From Acidimicrobiales bacterium (GTDB taxonomy: Bacteria > Actinomycetota > Acidimicrobiia > Acidimicrobiales > GCA-2861595), in the NCBI GenBank assembly GCA_030448025.1, contig JAUJNQ010000004.1, positions 225,517 to 275,873 on the forward strand: 50,357 nt of DNA. The letters run 5' to 3'. The position numbers and the translations under genes are program-made. The notes beneath the pieces were generated by a model. The model saw only the letters and a list, made by a program, of their open reading frames with translations, did no database searches and was not told the DNA's origin. Below are positions 11,902 through 22,814 of the stretch, piece after piece (the stretch's first letter is position 1; each line of letters begins with the position of its first letter).

Positions 11902-14242
11902 CCCTGGAGGCCCCTCGCTCTTCCTGCCCGGCCCCCACGGACACAGGCTCAGGGTCCGGGGCCACGAGGGGCTCGTCGAGCTGGGTCAGGGGGGCGTCGT
12001 CGCCCGGTTCGGCTCCGGGTTCGTCCTCCCGGCGCCCGCGCCCGACCGAACCCCGGGCACCGAGCACCACCACGATCACCAGTCCAAGGAGGCTGAGTGC
12101 CCATCCCGCGCTCTCGACCCGTGTGGTGCCGTAGCGCAGCTCGACGTGGCTGGTGGTGGGGACCACCACCATGAGGTTGGGCGTCACCCGCCACGGTCCC
12201 CGCGCGCCCGACGCCTGCCAGTTGGGGAAGTGGGAGGCCTTGACCAACACCGGGGTGCCGGGGCGGTCCACGTCGAAGGAGATGCGGTCGTCGTCGGTTC
12301 GGATGCCGGACACCTCGGCTCGGTCCGTGGGCCGTCTGGGCACCTCCGCCGCCGAGGACTCGATCCTCGGCCACTGCTTCGGTCCGTCGGCGGCCAGAGG
12401 GACGTCGAGGCGCGCAGGGTCCTGGAACCACGCCACGGCCGCGTCCTGCCAAGTGCGTCCACCCTCGTCGAGGCCGTCCATGACCACCGGCTCGTGGTCG
12501 AGCGGCGCGACCACCTCTGACCCGGCGACCTCGTAGACCTCCCACGTGCGCTGCTTGACGCCGTCGTCGTAGCGGACATCCCAGGGGCCCGAGGACCCCA
12601 CCAGGCGCAGATCGGGGTGCTGGCGGGCCTGCTCCTTGGCCTCGGGGGTGAGGGCCATGTAGTAGCGAACGCCGAGAAGCTGGAGGTGCTCGACTCCCTG
12701 GTTGACGTCGAGGCTGCGATAGGGCAGGTCCCGCTGCGGACGCGACGGGTTCTTGGACAGCTCGGCTTGGACGAGGAAGTGGTAGGGCGTGGTGGCCGAC
12801 GACTCGAAGTACAGGCCCTCCATCGAGCCGATGCACCCGTTCGTCCAGTACGGCAGGAGCATGAGGGCCATCGGAGTACCGAGGCGATCGAGCTCGGGCT
12901 CGTACTCCCAGAAGGCCCGCCCGCAGCCGACGTCGGCACCAACCCTGCCCATGGTGGCGACCACGTCTCGATACTCGCCGTAGGAAGCCTTGGCCTCGTA
13001 GCCCGAGTAGTTCCATCGGACCCAGTCGGGGATGAAGCTCCGGTCGCCGGTCTCCCTCTGGGCCCAAGCCGGGAGGACCCGGAGCGGCGTGGCCACGAAC
13101 AAGACCGTCGCGGCCAGTGCCACGACCGGCGTGAGGAGGACACCTGTGCGCTCCGACCGGTGGTTGTCGACGCCCAGCCACCGTCCGAGGCCCCGGCCCA
13201 GCTCGGCCACCCCCACGCCGGCCAGGAGGTACAAGGTGAGCAACCAGAAGGGCAGGAACCGGGCGTTCCACAGCCGCCCGTCAGGAGCCCACCGGAACGC
13301 CAGCGCTGCCACCACGGCCATGACGGAGAGGAAGACGCCGACACGGAGCCGGAACATCACCGAGGCCATTGCGCCGGCGCCGGCCAGGGCGACCAGCCAG
13401 TACAGGTTGGCCGGGAAGAGGTTCGACAGGTAGGAGGTGGTCTTCTCCCATCCCATGTCATTGGCGTAGGGAACGCCCACGATGGCCGGGAGCACCCAGA
13501 AGGCGGTGAGCAGCGCGCCCACCAAACCGACGGTGAGGCTGTGCCTGAACCGGCGGACGCTCGGCCGCAGCGCGGTGAACAGCACGGCCCCCACCACGGC
13601 GAAGAGGGTCGGGAGGATGTGGCTGAGGAGGGTCAGAGCCAGAAGCGAGGCGGCCAACGCCTTGTGCCGTCCTTCGAAGCGACCCTCGGGGTGAAGACCT
13701 CGGGCCAGGACACCGAGGAAGACAAGCGCCAATGAGAGGCCTATGGAGAAGGAGAACTCACCAGCAAGGGTGGAGGCGATGTTGCCCCCGTAGATGGTGA
13801 AGCCCCGATCGAAGAGGAACGGGACCGTAGCGACGGCCAGGCACGCCGGCCCCGGGTCCCGCAGCCCGGCGAGGCGGCCGAAGGCCCAGGCCGCCACCGG
13901 CAGCGATACCAGTCCCGACACGCTCACGAGCTTGAAGGCCACGCCGTAGGGCAGGACCGCGTCGGCCAGCACGATGAGCAGGCTCGGCAGCGGGAAGTAG
14001 AAGGTGAGGTACGGGAAGCCGGCGTACCAGTCCGGCGTCCAGCCCGTGACCCGGCCTTGGGGCAGCAGGTGATCCCGCAGGTACGCCGGTCCCCAGACGT
14101 GGGCGCCCATGTCCCCACCCGAAGGGGTGGTGCTGCGGAGCAGGAGCCGGGGCTCGAGCTGGGAAAGGACGAAGAGGGCCGAACCACCCACGACGAGCAG
14201 TGATGCCACGGTTCGAGCGGTTGGGCGGCGCATCCGCTCCAT
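11855..14242 (-). CDS. multispanning membrane protein, PTPS-related/GT-C-like
   Basis: 795 residues with about eleven hydrophobic helices in the first 430 residues, then a large, probably extracytoplasmic domain, a final helix near 720-740 and a disordered acidic tail. The first loop after helix 1 has GGDMGAHVWGPAYLRDHLL and GWTPDWYAGFPYLTFYFPLP, as in the 6-pyruvoyl-tetrahydropterin-synthase-related membrane domain and resembling the catalytic loop of GT-C glycosyltransferases. Likely transfers a sugar from a polyprenyl-phosphate donor outside the membrane; substrate unknown. The downstream GT2 overlaps it. Confidence 0.8.
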   Translation of the reverse strand: MERMRRPTARTVASLLVVGGSALFVLSQLEPRLLLRSTTPSGGDMGAHVWGPAYLRDHLLPQGRVTGWTPDWYAGFPYLTFYFPLPSLLIVLADAVLPYGVAFKLVSVSGLVSLPVAAWAFGRLAGLRDPGPACLAVATVPFLFDRGFTIYGGNIASTLAGEFSFSIGLSLALVFLGVLARGLHPEGRFEGRHKALAASLLALTLLSHILPTLFAVVGAVLFTALRPSVRRFRHSLTVGLVGALLTAFWVLPAIVGVPYANDMGWEKTTSYLSNLFPANLYWLVALAGAGAMASVMFRLRVGVFLSVMAVVAALAFRWAPDGRLWNARFLPFWLLTLYLLAGVGVAELGRGLGRWLGVDNHRSERTGVLLTPVVALAATVLFVATPLRVLPAWAQRETGDRSFIPDWVRWNYSGYEAKASYGEYRDVVATMGRVGADVGCGRAFWEYEPELDRLGTPMALMLLPYWTNGCIGSMEGLYFESSATTPYHFLVQAELSKNPSRPQRDLPYRSLDVNQGVEHLQLLGVRYYMALTPEAKEQARQHPDLRLVGSSGPWDVRYDDGVKQRTWEVYEVAGSEVVAPLDHEPVVMDGLDEGGRTWQDAAVAWFQDPARLDVPLAADGPKQWPRIESSAAEVPRRPTDRAEVSGIRTDDDRISFDVDRPGTPVLVKASHFPNWQASGARGPWRVTPNLMVVVPTTSHVELRYGTTRVESAGWALSLLGLVIVVVLGARGSVGRGRREDEPGAEPGDDAPLTQLDEPLVAPDPEPVSVGAGQEERGASRGGGQGLRAGTTGRAQ

Positions 14243-14321
14243 GATGGCCTGGCGGAACGACGGGGCGCCCGCGGCCAGCGCTCAGCTGAAGAGCGGTGTC
14301 ACGCTTGCCAACGCCGTGGAC

Positions 14322-14489
14322 TCAGCGGCCGGTGGCCAGCTCCACCACACTGGCGAGGCCCAGGCTCTGGCCCTCGCTCTCCCACCAACGGTTGTCACAA
14401 CGAGAGCAGCTGTGCATGGTGACCCGCTGCTCGCGCAGGGTGACCTCGATCTCCACGAGCCTCGAAGTCTTGCACCTCGGACAGTTCAT
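14322..14489 (-). CDS. small zinc-ribbon protein
   Basis: 55 residues starting MNCPRCKTSRLVEIEV, with a second cysteine pair (SCSRCDNRWWES), spaced like a TFIIS/RPB9-type C-x2-C...C-x2-C ribbon. ATG at 14489 has an AAGGGG ribosome site; the frame is open to 14567 but the extra part is low-complexity. The ribbon resembles that of archaeal/eukaryotic transcription factors, but no function can be assigned. It lies between the CPBP protease and the large membrane protein on the same strand. Confidence 0.75.
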   Translation of the reverse strand: MNCPRCKTSRLVEIEVTLREQRVTMHSCSRCDNRWWESEGQSLGLASVVELATGR

Positions 14490-14592
14490 GTGAGCCCCTT
14501 CCGCACCGGCAGCTCCGGGAGCCGCTGGCCTTGATCTCCAAGGACCATCGGCGGCTTCGAAGTCCACCTTGAGCCCTCCAGTCGCCTGATGG

Positions 14593-15309
14593 TCAGTGCA
14601 CGACGGCGAGAAGGACCACGGTCGTGGCGTTGAACGCGGCGTGGGTCACCATGGCGAGGCCCAGTCGGCCGGTGCGCAGGGCCATCAGGCCGAGCACCAC
14701 ACCGAACACGATGAGCCCGAGGAGCTGCACCGGTTGGTAGTGGGTGAGACCGAAGACCACCGAGGAGAGGGCGACCGCCCAGGCGGGGCCGAAGCGCCGG
14801 CCGAGGGCCCGTTGCAGCATCCCCCGGAAGAACAGCTCCTCCACCAGGGGGGCTCCGACGACCAGGCACACGGCCAGCAGTGCCAGCCCCGGGCCCTGGA
14901 CCGGGTCGATGAGTCGCTTGGCCTCCCCGGAGACGTCGAGGTCGGGGTTCAACCACGTGAAGGGCACGTAGAGGAGGGTCAGGAGGAACTGGCAGGCCAC
15001 CCCCGCGGCGAGGCCCGGCAGGATGTCGCGCCTCTCGATTCGCAGGCCGTAATCCTCCCGGAGCGAGCCGCTGCCCTTCAGCCGGCTGGTGAGCACGGCC
15101 GCTCCCACCAGGCCGGCCCACAGAGCCGCCAGCGTGGCGATGATCGACCCCAGGGAGGGGTCCTCCTGGCCGGTGGCGTCGTACCAGACGGCCCCGACCA
15201 GGTTGAGCAGCACGAAGGCCACGAGGTAACCGGCGACGACCTCGCCCAGCCCCCAGCGGACCGGGCTCCCGGTGGACGACCGCTCCTCGGTGGCCGGCTC
15301 GTCGCTCAT
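14593..15309 (-). CDS. CPBP-family intramembrane metalloprotease
   Basis: About 238 residues with seven or eight membrane segments. The Abi/CPBP (Rce1-like) catalytic motifs are intact: EELFFRGMLQRAL (E-E-x3-R), FGLTHYQPVQ (F-x3-H) and THAAFNATTV (H-x3-N/B). Prokaryotic members act in prenyl-peptide processing, bacteriocin immunity or membrane-protein cleavage; the substrate here is unknown. ATG at 15309 begins MSDEPATEERSS; the upstream extension only translates the minisatellite as Gly-Met-Ala-Pro-Gly repeats. Divergent from ftsH, with about 60 bp between this start and the ftsH leader frame. Confidence 0.88.
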   Translation of the reverse strand: MSDEPATEERSSTGSPVRWGLGEVVAGYLVAFVLLNLVGAVWYDATGQEDPSLGSIIATLAALWAGLVGAAVLTSRLKGSGSLREDYGLRIERRDILPGLAAGVACQFLLTLLYVPFTWLNPDLDVSGEAKRLIDPVQGPGLALLAVCLVVGAPLVEELFFRGMLQRALGRRFGPAWAVALSSVVFGLTHYQPVQLLGLIVFGVVLGLMALRTGRLGLAMVTHAAFNATTVVLLAVVH

Positions 15310-15358
15310 GGCGGCCAGAGCGTACCGGGGGTGTAGGCCGCGGGAGCTCCACGGCGCA

Positions 15359-15364
15359 TACCAT
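15359..15364 (+). promoter_or_regulatory. -10 hexamer of the ftsH leader frame (TACCAT)
   Basis: TACCAT followed by exactly 6 nt and an ATG at 15371, the geometry of a leaderless start. No good -35 is visible. It would make the Pro-Pro-Gly leader the first translated part of the ftsH transcript. Confidence 0.5.
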
Positions 15365-15370
15365 TGGGTC

Positions 15371-15513
15371 ATGCCCATTCCTCCCGGGGCCATTCCTCCC
15401 GGGGCCATTCCTCCCGGGGCCATTCCTCCCGGGGCCATTCCTCCCGGGGCCTTTCCCGCCCGGTCGGCCTCCCCAGGGGTAGTTCCTGCCGGAGCGGCCT
15501 CCCCAGGACGTCG

Positions 15514-15517
<4 letters not shown>
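15371..15517 (+). CDS. putative Pro-Pro-Gly leader peptide upstream of ftsH
   Basis: 48-codon frame with an ATG 6 nt after a TACCAT hexamer. After M-P it contains five tandem Ile-Pro-Pro-Gly-Ala units (last Ala followed by Phe), then a Ser/Gly/Pro tail ending Gly-Arg-Arg. Its TGA (15515-15517) overlaps the ftsH ATG (15514-15516) as ATGA, so translation could be coupled. Pro-Pro-Gly is a strong EF-P-dependent stall motif, so five in a row could make FtsH synthesis sensitive to EF-P or prolyl-tRNA. Caveat: the repeat unit is 15 bp, so several frames stay open; the alternative is a minisatellite in a 5' region. Confidence 0.45.
15375..15449. repeat. five perfect 15-bp tandem repeats before ftsH
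   Basis: CCATTCCTCCCGGGG occurs five times head to tail without a mismatch. It lies between the -10 and the ftsH ATG. Perfect identity suggests recent expansion, so copy number may differ between strains. Confidence 0.97.
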
Positions 15518-17505
<1,988 letters not shown>

Positions 17506-17617
17506 CGAGCTCCGGACGGCGGGCAAGCCCGACCGTCCTCCGCGCTCACCCCTTTCCCCGGCAGCCGTGGGGCCGCCTTTCGGCGGCGCCGGCGGCCGCC
17601 GGATTACGACGACGTGC

Positions 17618-18070
17618 TCAGGGCTTGGGCTGTCCGAGGTCGGGTTCGGGGCTGGTGCCTGGAGCCCTGGCTTCGGCCAGCGCCGCCCACAAGTCGGTGG
17701 CGCTCGGGACGCCTACGAACGACTTGTGCACCACGCCGTCGGCGTCGACCATGACGATGGTGGGCACGGCGTCGATGCCGTAGCGCTCGTGGAGCTCCTT
17801 GCGGTCCTGGTAAGCGATCTCCTGGTAGGCGACCTGAGGGCTGGCCAGCACGGCTGCCTTCTCCGTCGCCCGCCGGCAGGACTGGCAGGCCGAGGAGGTG
17901 AACACTGCCACCAGCCAGGCGTACGCACCGCCCTCGAAGTCCCCGCGGTCGAGCTGGGTAGGGACCCTCCAGCGGGGCTGGGTGGGCGGCGCCGGGCGCC
18001 GTCGCCGGAGAAGGAAGGCCGTCCCGGCGGCGACCGTGACCAGGGCGGCGGCGACGATCAGGCGGTCCAC
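17618..18070 (-). CDS. membrane-anchored thioredoxin-like protein
   Basis: About 150 residues: N-terminal signal anchor (DRLIVAAALVTVAAGTAFLL), then a thioredoxin fold with the redox motif Cys-Gln-Ser-Cys (TSSACQSCRRATEKAA), the cis-Pro region YGIDAVPTIVMVDADG, and a polar tail. It probably acts outside the membrane on disulphides. CQSC is not the CGPC of general thioredoxins, so a specialised partner is likely. GTG at 18070 is preferred over longer in-frame starts because the hydrophobic anchor then begins at residue 3. It lies 52 bp downstream of the DUF5719 gene. Confidence 0.82.
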   Translation of the reverse strand: MDRLIVAAALVTVAAGTAFLLRRRRPAPPTQPRWRVPTQLDRGDFEGGAYAWLVAVFTSSACQSCRRATEKAAVLASPQVAYQEIAYQDRKELHERYGIDAVPTIVMVDADGVVHKSFVGVPSATDLWAALAEARAPGTSPEPDLGQPKP

Positions 18071-18122
18071 AACCCATTCCCCTGGCCGCTCCTGCCTCCC
18101 ACCAGACGGCGCAGCAGTGCGG

Positions 18123-19544
18123 TCACTCCAGAGGGATGCCCACGACAGCGGACAGCCCCGAGCGACCGGTGACATAGATCGCGCGCTCGGCGACCACCTC
18201 GGAGGTCGAGCTCACCACGACCGCCATCGGAGCCCGGCGCAGGGCGTCGCCGATCCCGAATGCCTGACGGCGGCCGGCTTCGATGGTGACTCCTTGGTAC
18301 TGCGGGAGCGGAATCTCCTGGCCTTGGGCCAGGCCGGCAAGCGACACAGAGGCGGGCTGCGTGCCCGTGTTCTGCACCACGACGGTCTGGCCCACGATCT
18401 GGGTCGTGCCGCCGGCGGGGAAGAGCCAACGCTTCGCCGCCCGTCGGGCCCCCAGGGTGTCGGTCCGCCCCGAACGGGTCGGAGTGGCTGCCTCCACGGT
18501 CCGGGTGGCGGCGATCGGGACCCCGTTGGCGGACCGCACCGTGGTGGAGTGGCCCACGCCCTTCGGTATCCGAGCCTCCTCGTTGAACGTGATCGTGATC
18601 CGGTCCCCCGCCGGCACCCGTATCTCGAAGGGCTCGGCCACCCCCTCGTCCAGGTTGACCTCGAGGGCCACCTCGGCCTCGCGTGAGCCGGGGTTGTACA
18701 GCGAGTACCGCTCCACCACGCCGGTGGTCGCCAACCCGTCGGGGAAGTACCAGACCGGCGCCAGAGAGGGAGCGCCCAGCGTCACCGAGACTCCCGCCCG
18801 CCCGGGGGCCGTGCGGCCCATGGTCTGGACGGCCACCAGACGGCCCGTCCGCACCGTCAACGCCGTCGCGATGGACTCTCGCCGGCGAACCTGCTCGCCG
18901 ATGTCGAGCACCACGAGGGTGCCGGCCGGCACGACCACACCCTGCAAGTCACCCGGCGCGGCCCGTCCCTGCTCGGAGCTGAACGACAGGTCGGCGATGG
19001 CGTCCTCGGGGAAGGGGTTGAACAGCGACAGGAGCAGACTCGCGTCACGCGCCGTCGAGGCGTCTGCGAAGTACCACCGTCCGGAGCCCGATGATGCGCA
19101 CGGGGTCACGTCACTTCCCTGGGGTCCGGACACCGACAGCTCGGCCGCGACCTGACCCGACTGCAGGTCCACCACGGCCGCGGCCGCGATGCCGGGACCG
19201 AGCTGGCCCAGGCTCACCTCGGCGACCGACGAGGGGGCGATGACGAGGGGCACCACCCGGGGCGGCGCATTGGTGGTGATGACGGTGACACTGCCCCGAG
19301 CCTCTCGGTTGCGCGGGTTGGCCACCACCACCGATCCCGCCGTCGTGCCTGCTGCGGTGAGGGTGGCGCCGGCGCAGTAGAAGGTGGACGACAGCGCCGA
19401 GGCGGGCGCGGCCGTGGGCATGGCCGAAGCCTCCTCCGCCGCCCCCGACGGCGCCGCCGGCCCTGGCTGCGTGCGGTCCACGAACGCCCCGACGAGGAGC
19501 AGTCCGGCCACGATGCCGACGAGCGGCGCCCGGCCCAGCCTCAT
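18123..19544 (-). CDS. DUF5719-family exported protein
   Basis: 473 residues with an N-terminal signal anchor (PLVGIVAGLLLVGAFVD), an Ala/Pro-rich stretch, then a beta-rich extracytoplasmic part built from repeats such as WYFADASTARDASLLLSLFNP and WYFPDGLATTGVVERYSLYNPG, where Trp-Tyr/Leu-Phe begins each module. This resembles the DUF5719 family found beside a large GT2/membrane protein and WhiB in actinobacteria. Function unknown; probably an accessory of the neighbouring glycosyltransferase, 24 bp upstream on the same strand. Confidence 0.78.
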   Translation of the reverse strand: MRLGRAPLVGIVAGLLLVGAFVDRTQPGPAAPSGAAEEASAMPTAAPASALSSTFYCAGATLTAAGTTAGSVVVANPRNREARGSVTVITTNAPPRVVPLVIAPSSVAEVSLGQLGPGIAAAAVVDLQSGQVAAELSVSGPQGSDVTPCASSGSGRWYFADASTARDASLLLSLFNPFPEDAIADLSFSSEQGRAAPGDLQGVVVPAGTLVVLDIGEQVRRRESIATALTVRTGRLVAVQTMGRTAPGRAGVSVTLGAPSLAPVWYFPDGLATTGVVERYSLYNPGSREAEVALEVNLDEGVAEPFEIRVPAGDRITITFNEEARIPKGVGHSTTVRSANGVPIAATRTVEAATPTRSGRTDTLGARRAAKRWLFPAGGTTQIVGQTVVVQNTGTQPASVSLAGLAQGQEIPLPQYQGVTIEAGRRQAFGIGDALRRAPMAVVVSSTSEVVAERAIYVTGRSGLSAVVGIPLE

Positions 19545-19568
19545 GGGACGGGTCTCATGGGAGCAGCG

Positions 19569-22500
19569 TCATCCACCGGGCCCAGTCGAACGCCGGCGAC
19601 TGAGGAGCCGCTGCACCACCGTCAGCCACAGGGTCAACTCGATCAGCACCGCCACGTAGCGCCACGGAGACGTGCGGTACCGCAGGGTGGCAGGCCCGCT
19701 GGCCGGGGCGATGAAGGCATTGGCCCACCCGAACGCCTCGGTGCGGGTGGCCGTCCGGCCTGCCACACGAAGCTCCCAGCGCGGCGACGCCCCTTCGGAC
19801 AGGAACACCACGTCGCCCTCCTGCACCGGTCCCTGGTAGCGGGAGCGTGAGCGCTCCCTCGGGAGGGCCAGGGGTGAGCCTGCCAAGTCGACGGCTGCCA
19901 CCGAAGCCAGGCCCTGCTCCTTGCTGGCCTGCGCCTGGTCAGGTCGCAGCAGGGCCCGCCCCGGTGCCCAGGCCACGTTCTGGTAGACCCGAACGGCCCC
20001 GTCGGTCTTCAGCTGCTTCAGGTCGAACTGGGCATCGAGGGTGGCCGCCACATCGGGGGGCGGCGGGATGGGAGGCGTCTTCGCCTGCAACGGGGCAGCG
20101 CGCTCGGGGACCACCACATAGCGGACGGAGGCGGGAGCCAGCAGACGCCCGAGGCGTGTCGTGCCCCCTGCCCGCGCCGCCGCGACGGCGTCGGCCAGGC
20201 CTTCGCTGTGACCGGGCGAGCCACCCGCCCACGCCACCGTGGCGTCGGGCGGCCCGCCGCGCGACGTGGCGTAGCTCAACCCGTCCTCCAGCCGCCATGC
20301 GCCCAACGGAAGCGCATCAGGGTCCCCGAGCCAGAGCACGCGGAACGGGCCCTGCCCCCCCTGCTCGGGCATCCAGGACAGGAGCTCGGCGAAGTCCTGC
20401 CGAGGGAGGCCCCACCTTCCCCCGAGGGCCGTGGTCACCACCGGCAGCAGGCCGGCGAGGGTGACCAGAAGGGCGGTGGAGGAGGCGAGCTGGCGCCATC
20501 CGAAGCTGTAGCCGCGGAGGTCGACCTCGTAGGCTCGCATGCCCAGCGCTACGGCGAGGGCGAGAGCGAGGGCCGCCGGGGCCAGAGCCACATCGGCCCG
20601 GGGCAGCGGGAGCGGGAGCCATCCCCGGCCACCGAGCCACGCCACCGCCCAGCACACCAAGGCCAGGCCCCAGAGCCGCGCCGCCCACGACAGCCGCCAT
20701 TCCCGTGCCAGGAGCAGCGGAAGGGCAGCGGCAGCGACGAACGCCCAGCCGATCGGAGCGTCCCCGAGGGAGACCCCCTGCGGGTCGATCTGGAAACGGA
20801 GCAGGCTCCCCCACCCGTAACCGCCCGGCGGTGACGTCGTCCCGCCGAGCAGGGCAGAGAGCTGAGCGCCTGGACGGAGGAAGGTGAGGGTCCATGGGAA
20901 CAGCAGCAGGGCACTCAGCCCAACGCCACCGAGCCCAACCACCAGTGCCCGCCGGGCCTGACCGGCGCCGCCACCGAGTGCCGCCCCGGCGACGATGCCG
21001 ATCGACATGAGGACGGCCATGAGGACCACCGCTGGCGCCAGCGCGCCGGCCACGGCCAGCACCAACCCGAGGCCGAGGATCTCCCGTGCGAGGTCTCGCG
21101 TCGGCTCGGGGCCGGCGAAGGGCTCGATCCCCGTGGCGCGGAGGAGGCGGCTCAACGCCCAGGGCGCGGCGGCATAGGCGACCAACCCGCTGACACGGCC
21201 GCCGGCGAGGGAGTTGTAGGGCAGGGGCACGGCGGCATACACGACGAGGGCGGCCAGGGAGGCCCGCGACGAACCGAACGGCCCGGCCACCCGATAGGCG
21301 CCCACGGCTCCGAGCGGCAGCGCGGCCAGCACCAGCAGCGTCTGGAACGCAGCGGTGGACCCGCCCATGAGCAGACCACCCAAGCCCAGGATCACGAAGG
21401 CCGGTGGGGCGGGGCCCTGGTCGCCCAGACCCACCTCACGCCAGCTCGTGAGGAACCTCCCCAAGAGGCCGAAGCCGCTTTCAGACACCGGTGCCAGCTG
21501 GTTCACGGCTGGGATGCCGCCGCTGATCAGGTGCCGGCTGCCGATCAGCAACAGCACCGTCGCCGTCGTGCCCACGAGCAACGGCAGGCGGAGGTCCCGG
21601 CTCTCGGCTGAGGCGGCGATACGTCCGGCGACGGCGCGGGGCCGAAGGTTCTCCCCCAGGACCTGGGTACGCACGAAGTTGACGAAGCGGACCACGTCCC
21701 TCGCCTGGAGATCGCGTATCTGGCCGTCGGTCATGCGACGGTGGCTCCGCACCTCACGGCGAGCGGCGCGGAGCTGGGCCAAGTGGCGCAGGTTCCACGA
21801 CCAGGCGCGCATGGTGTCCCGCGCCGCTCCGGCCCGACCGGTGAGGATGTCGCCCACGATCTCGAGCAGGGCGATCAGGCCTGCCTGGGGAAGGACCCGA
21901 GCCAGGTGCCACGGGCCGTAGGCCTTGAGCACGGCCCGCAGTCGGTGACGCAGTTGGAGGGGCCGCACCCGGCGACGGACGGCTTCGGCGTTCTTCGGCG
22001 GGGGCCCGCCACCCGGGGCGCGGCGCCCGGAGGACATGGCCTCCAGGTGGCGCACGCGGGCCGCGGGCGCGACGACCACCCTGGCACCGGCGATGTGGGC
22101 CCGCCACGAGAAGTCGAGATCCTCGCCGTAGAGGCCCATGAGGGGGTCGAAGCCGTCGAGCGAGGCGAACAGGTCAGCCCGCACCAGCACACACCCGCCG
22201 GGGGCGAAGAAGACGTCGCGCACGTTGTCGTGCTGGGCCTGGTCGAGCTCTCCACGCTCGGCCAGGGCTACCGGCGAGCCTCCGCGGTCGGCGCTCATGC
22301 CGACCTGCAGAAGGCGCGCCGGCTCGTGCCAGTCCAGAAGCTTGGGGGTCACGATCCCGGCGTTGGACCGGAAGGCCTCTTCCACCATCACCCGTACCAC
22401 GTCGGGGGCGGGAACGATGTCGTCGTGGCAGAGGAGGTAGTGCGAGGCCCCCTCCACCAGCTTGAGCGCCTCGTTGGCCGAGGCCGCGTAGCCCCGGTTG

Positions 22501-22706
22501 GCGGGCAGTCGGCGCACGAACGCATCGGGAAGGATGCGCGCCACCCGAGAGGTGGGGTCCTCGGCGCTGTTGGCGTCGATCACCAGGACCGAGAGATTCG
22601 GGTAGTCCTGCGCTGCGAGCGCTTCGAGCGCCTCTTCCAGCCAGGACCCCGAGTCACACGTGACGACCACGGCGACGACCGCCGGCGCCTGCAACGGCGA
22701 GTCCAT
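19569..22706 (-). CDS. giant GT2 glycosyltransferase fused to a multispanning membrane domain
   Basis: 1045 residues. Residues about 1-230 are a GT-A catalytic domain: VVAVVVTCDSGSWLEEAL, VIDANSAED, LLCHDDIVPAP and GEDLDFSWRAH (ED acid/base motif). A basic linker follows, then about twelve helices from residue 380 to 770, a periplasmic-type domain and a last helix near 1010-1030. This architecture, with DUF5719 next to it, is conserved in actinobacteria and thought to act in cell-wall polysaccharide synthesis; the acceptor is unknown. ATG at 22706 follows a TAGCCT -10 by 9 nt. Divergent from the coiled-coil gene. Confidence 0.9.
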   Translation of the reverse strand: MDSPLQAPAVVAVVVTCDSGSWLEEALEALAAQDYPNLSVLVIDANSAEDPTSRVARILPDAFVRRLPANRGYAASANEALKLVEGASHYLLCHDDIVPAPDVVRVMVEEAFRSNAGIVTPKLLDWHEPARLLQVGMSADRGGSPVALAERGELDQAQHDNVRDVFFAPGGCVLVRADLFASLDGFDPLMGLYGEDLDFSWRAHIAGARVVVAPAARVRHLEAMSSGRRAPGGGPPPKNAEAVRRRVRPLQLRHRLRAVLKAYGPWHLARVLPQAGLIALLEIVGDILTGRAGAARDTMRAWSWNLRHLAQLRAARREVRSHRRMTDGQIRDLQARDVVRFVNFVRTQVLGENLRPRAVAGRIAASAESRDLRLPLLVGTTATVLLLIGSRHLISGGIPAVNQLAPVSESGFGLLGRFLTSWREVGLGDQGPAPPAFVILGLGGLLMGGSTAAFQTLLVLAALPLGAVGAYRVAGPFGSSRASLAALVVYAAVPLPYNSLAGGRVSGLVAYAAAPWALSRLLRATGIEPFAGPEPTRDLAREILGLGLVLAVAGALAPAVVLMAVLMSIGIVAGAALGGGAGQARRALVVGLGGVGLSALLLFPWTLTFLRPGAQLSALLGGTTSPPGGYGWGSLLRFQIDPQGVSLGDAPIGWAFVAAAALPLLLAREWRLSWAARLWGLALVCWAVAWLGGRGWLPLPLPRADVALAPAALALALAVALGMRAYEVDLRGYSFGWRQLASSTALLVTLAGLLPVVTTALGGRWGLPRQDFAELLSWMPEQGGQGPFRVLWLGDPDALPLGAWRLEDGLSYATSRGGPPDATVAWAGGSPGHSEGLADAVAAARAGGTTRLGRLLAPASVRYVVVPERAAPLQAKTPPIPPPPDVAATLDAQFDLKQLKTDGAVRVYQNVAWAPGRALLRPDQAQASKEQGLASVAAVDLAGSPLALPRERSRSRYQGPVQEGDVVFLSEGASPRWELRVAGRTATRTEAFGWANAFIAPASGPATLRYRTSPWRYVAVLIELTLWLTVVQRLLSRRRSTGPGG

Positions 22707-22715
22707 GTCGAACCG

Positions 22716-22721
22716 AGGCTA
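22716..22721 (-). promoter_or_regulatory. -10 hexamer of the giant GT2 gene (TAGCCT)
   Basis: TAGCCT with 9 nt to the ATG at 22706, the same hexamer and spacing as before rmlB. Confidence 0.45.
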
Positions 22722-22780
22722 GCCGGGGGGCACCGCCCGCCAGCGGCATGCTCCCGTCAGGGTTCCGGTGACGTTTCGCC

Positions 22781-22808
22781 CTGACCCCACCAATCGGTCG
22801 GGTACCGT
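22781..22808 (+). promoter_or_regulatory. promoter of the coiled-coil gene (CTGACC / TACCGT)
   Basis: CTGACC at 22781-22786, a 16-bp spacer and TACCGT at 22803-22808, then 6 nt to GTG at 22815. A leaderless start is suggested; the GGAGG between is too close to the GTG to be a normal ribosome site. Confidence 0.5.
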
Positions 22809-22814
22809 GGAGGC

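Noticed and set aside
15375-15449. CRISPR or direct-repeat array
   Set aside because: The five 15-bp units are contiguous without spacers; this is a minisatellite.
15364-15513. 50-residue N-terminal extension of FtsH (His-Ser-Ser-Arg-Gly repeats)
   Set aside because: It only translates the minisatellite in the ftsH frame; the overlapping leader frame and family length favour ATG at 15514, although the extension cannot be excluded.
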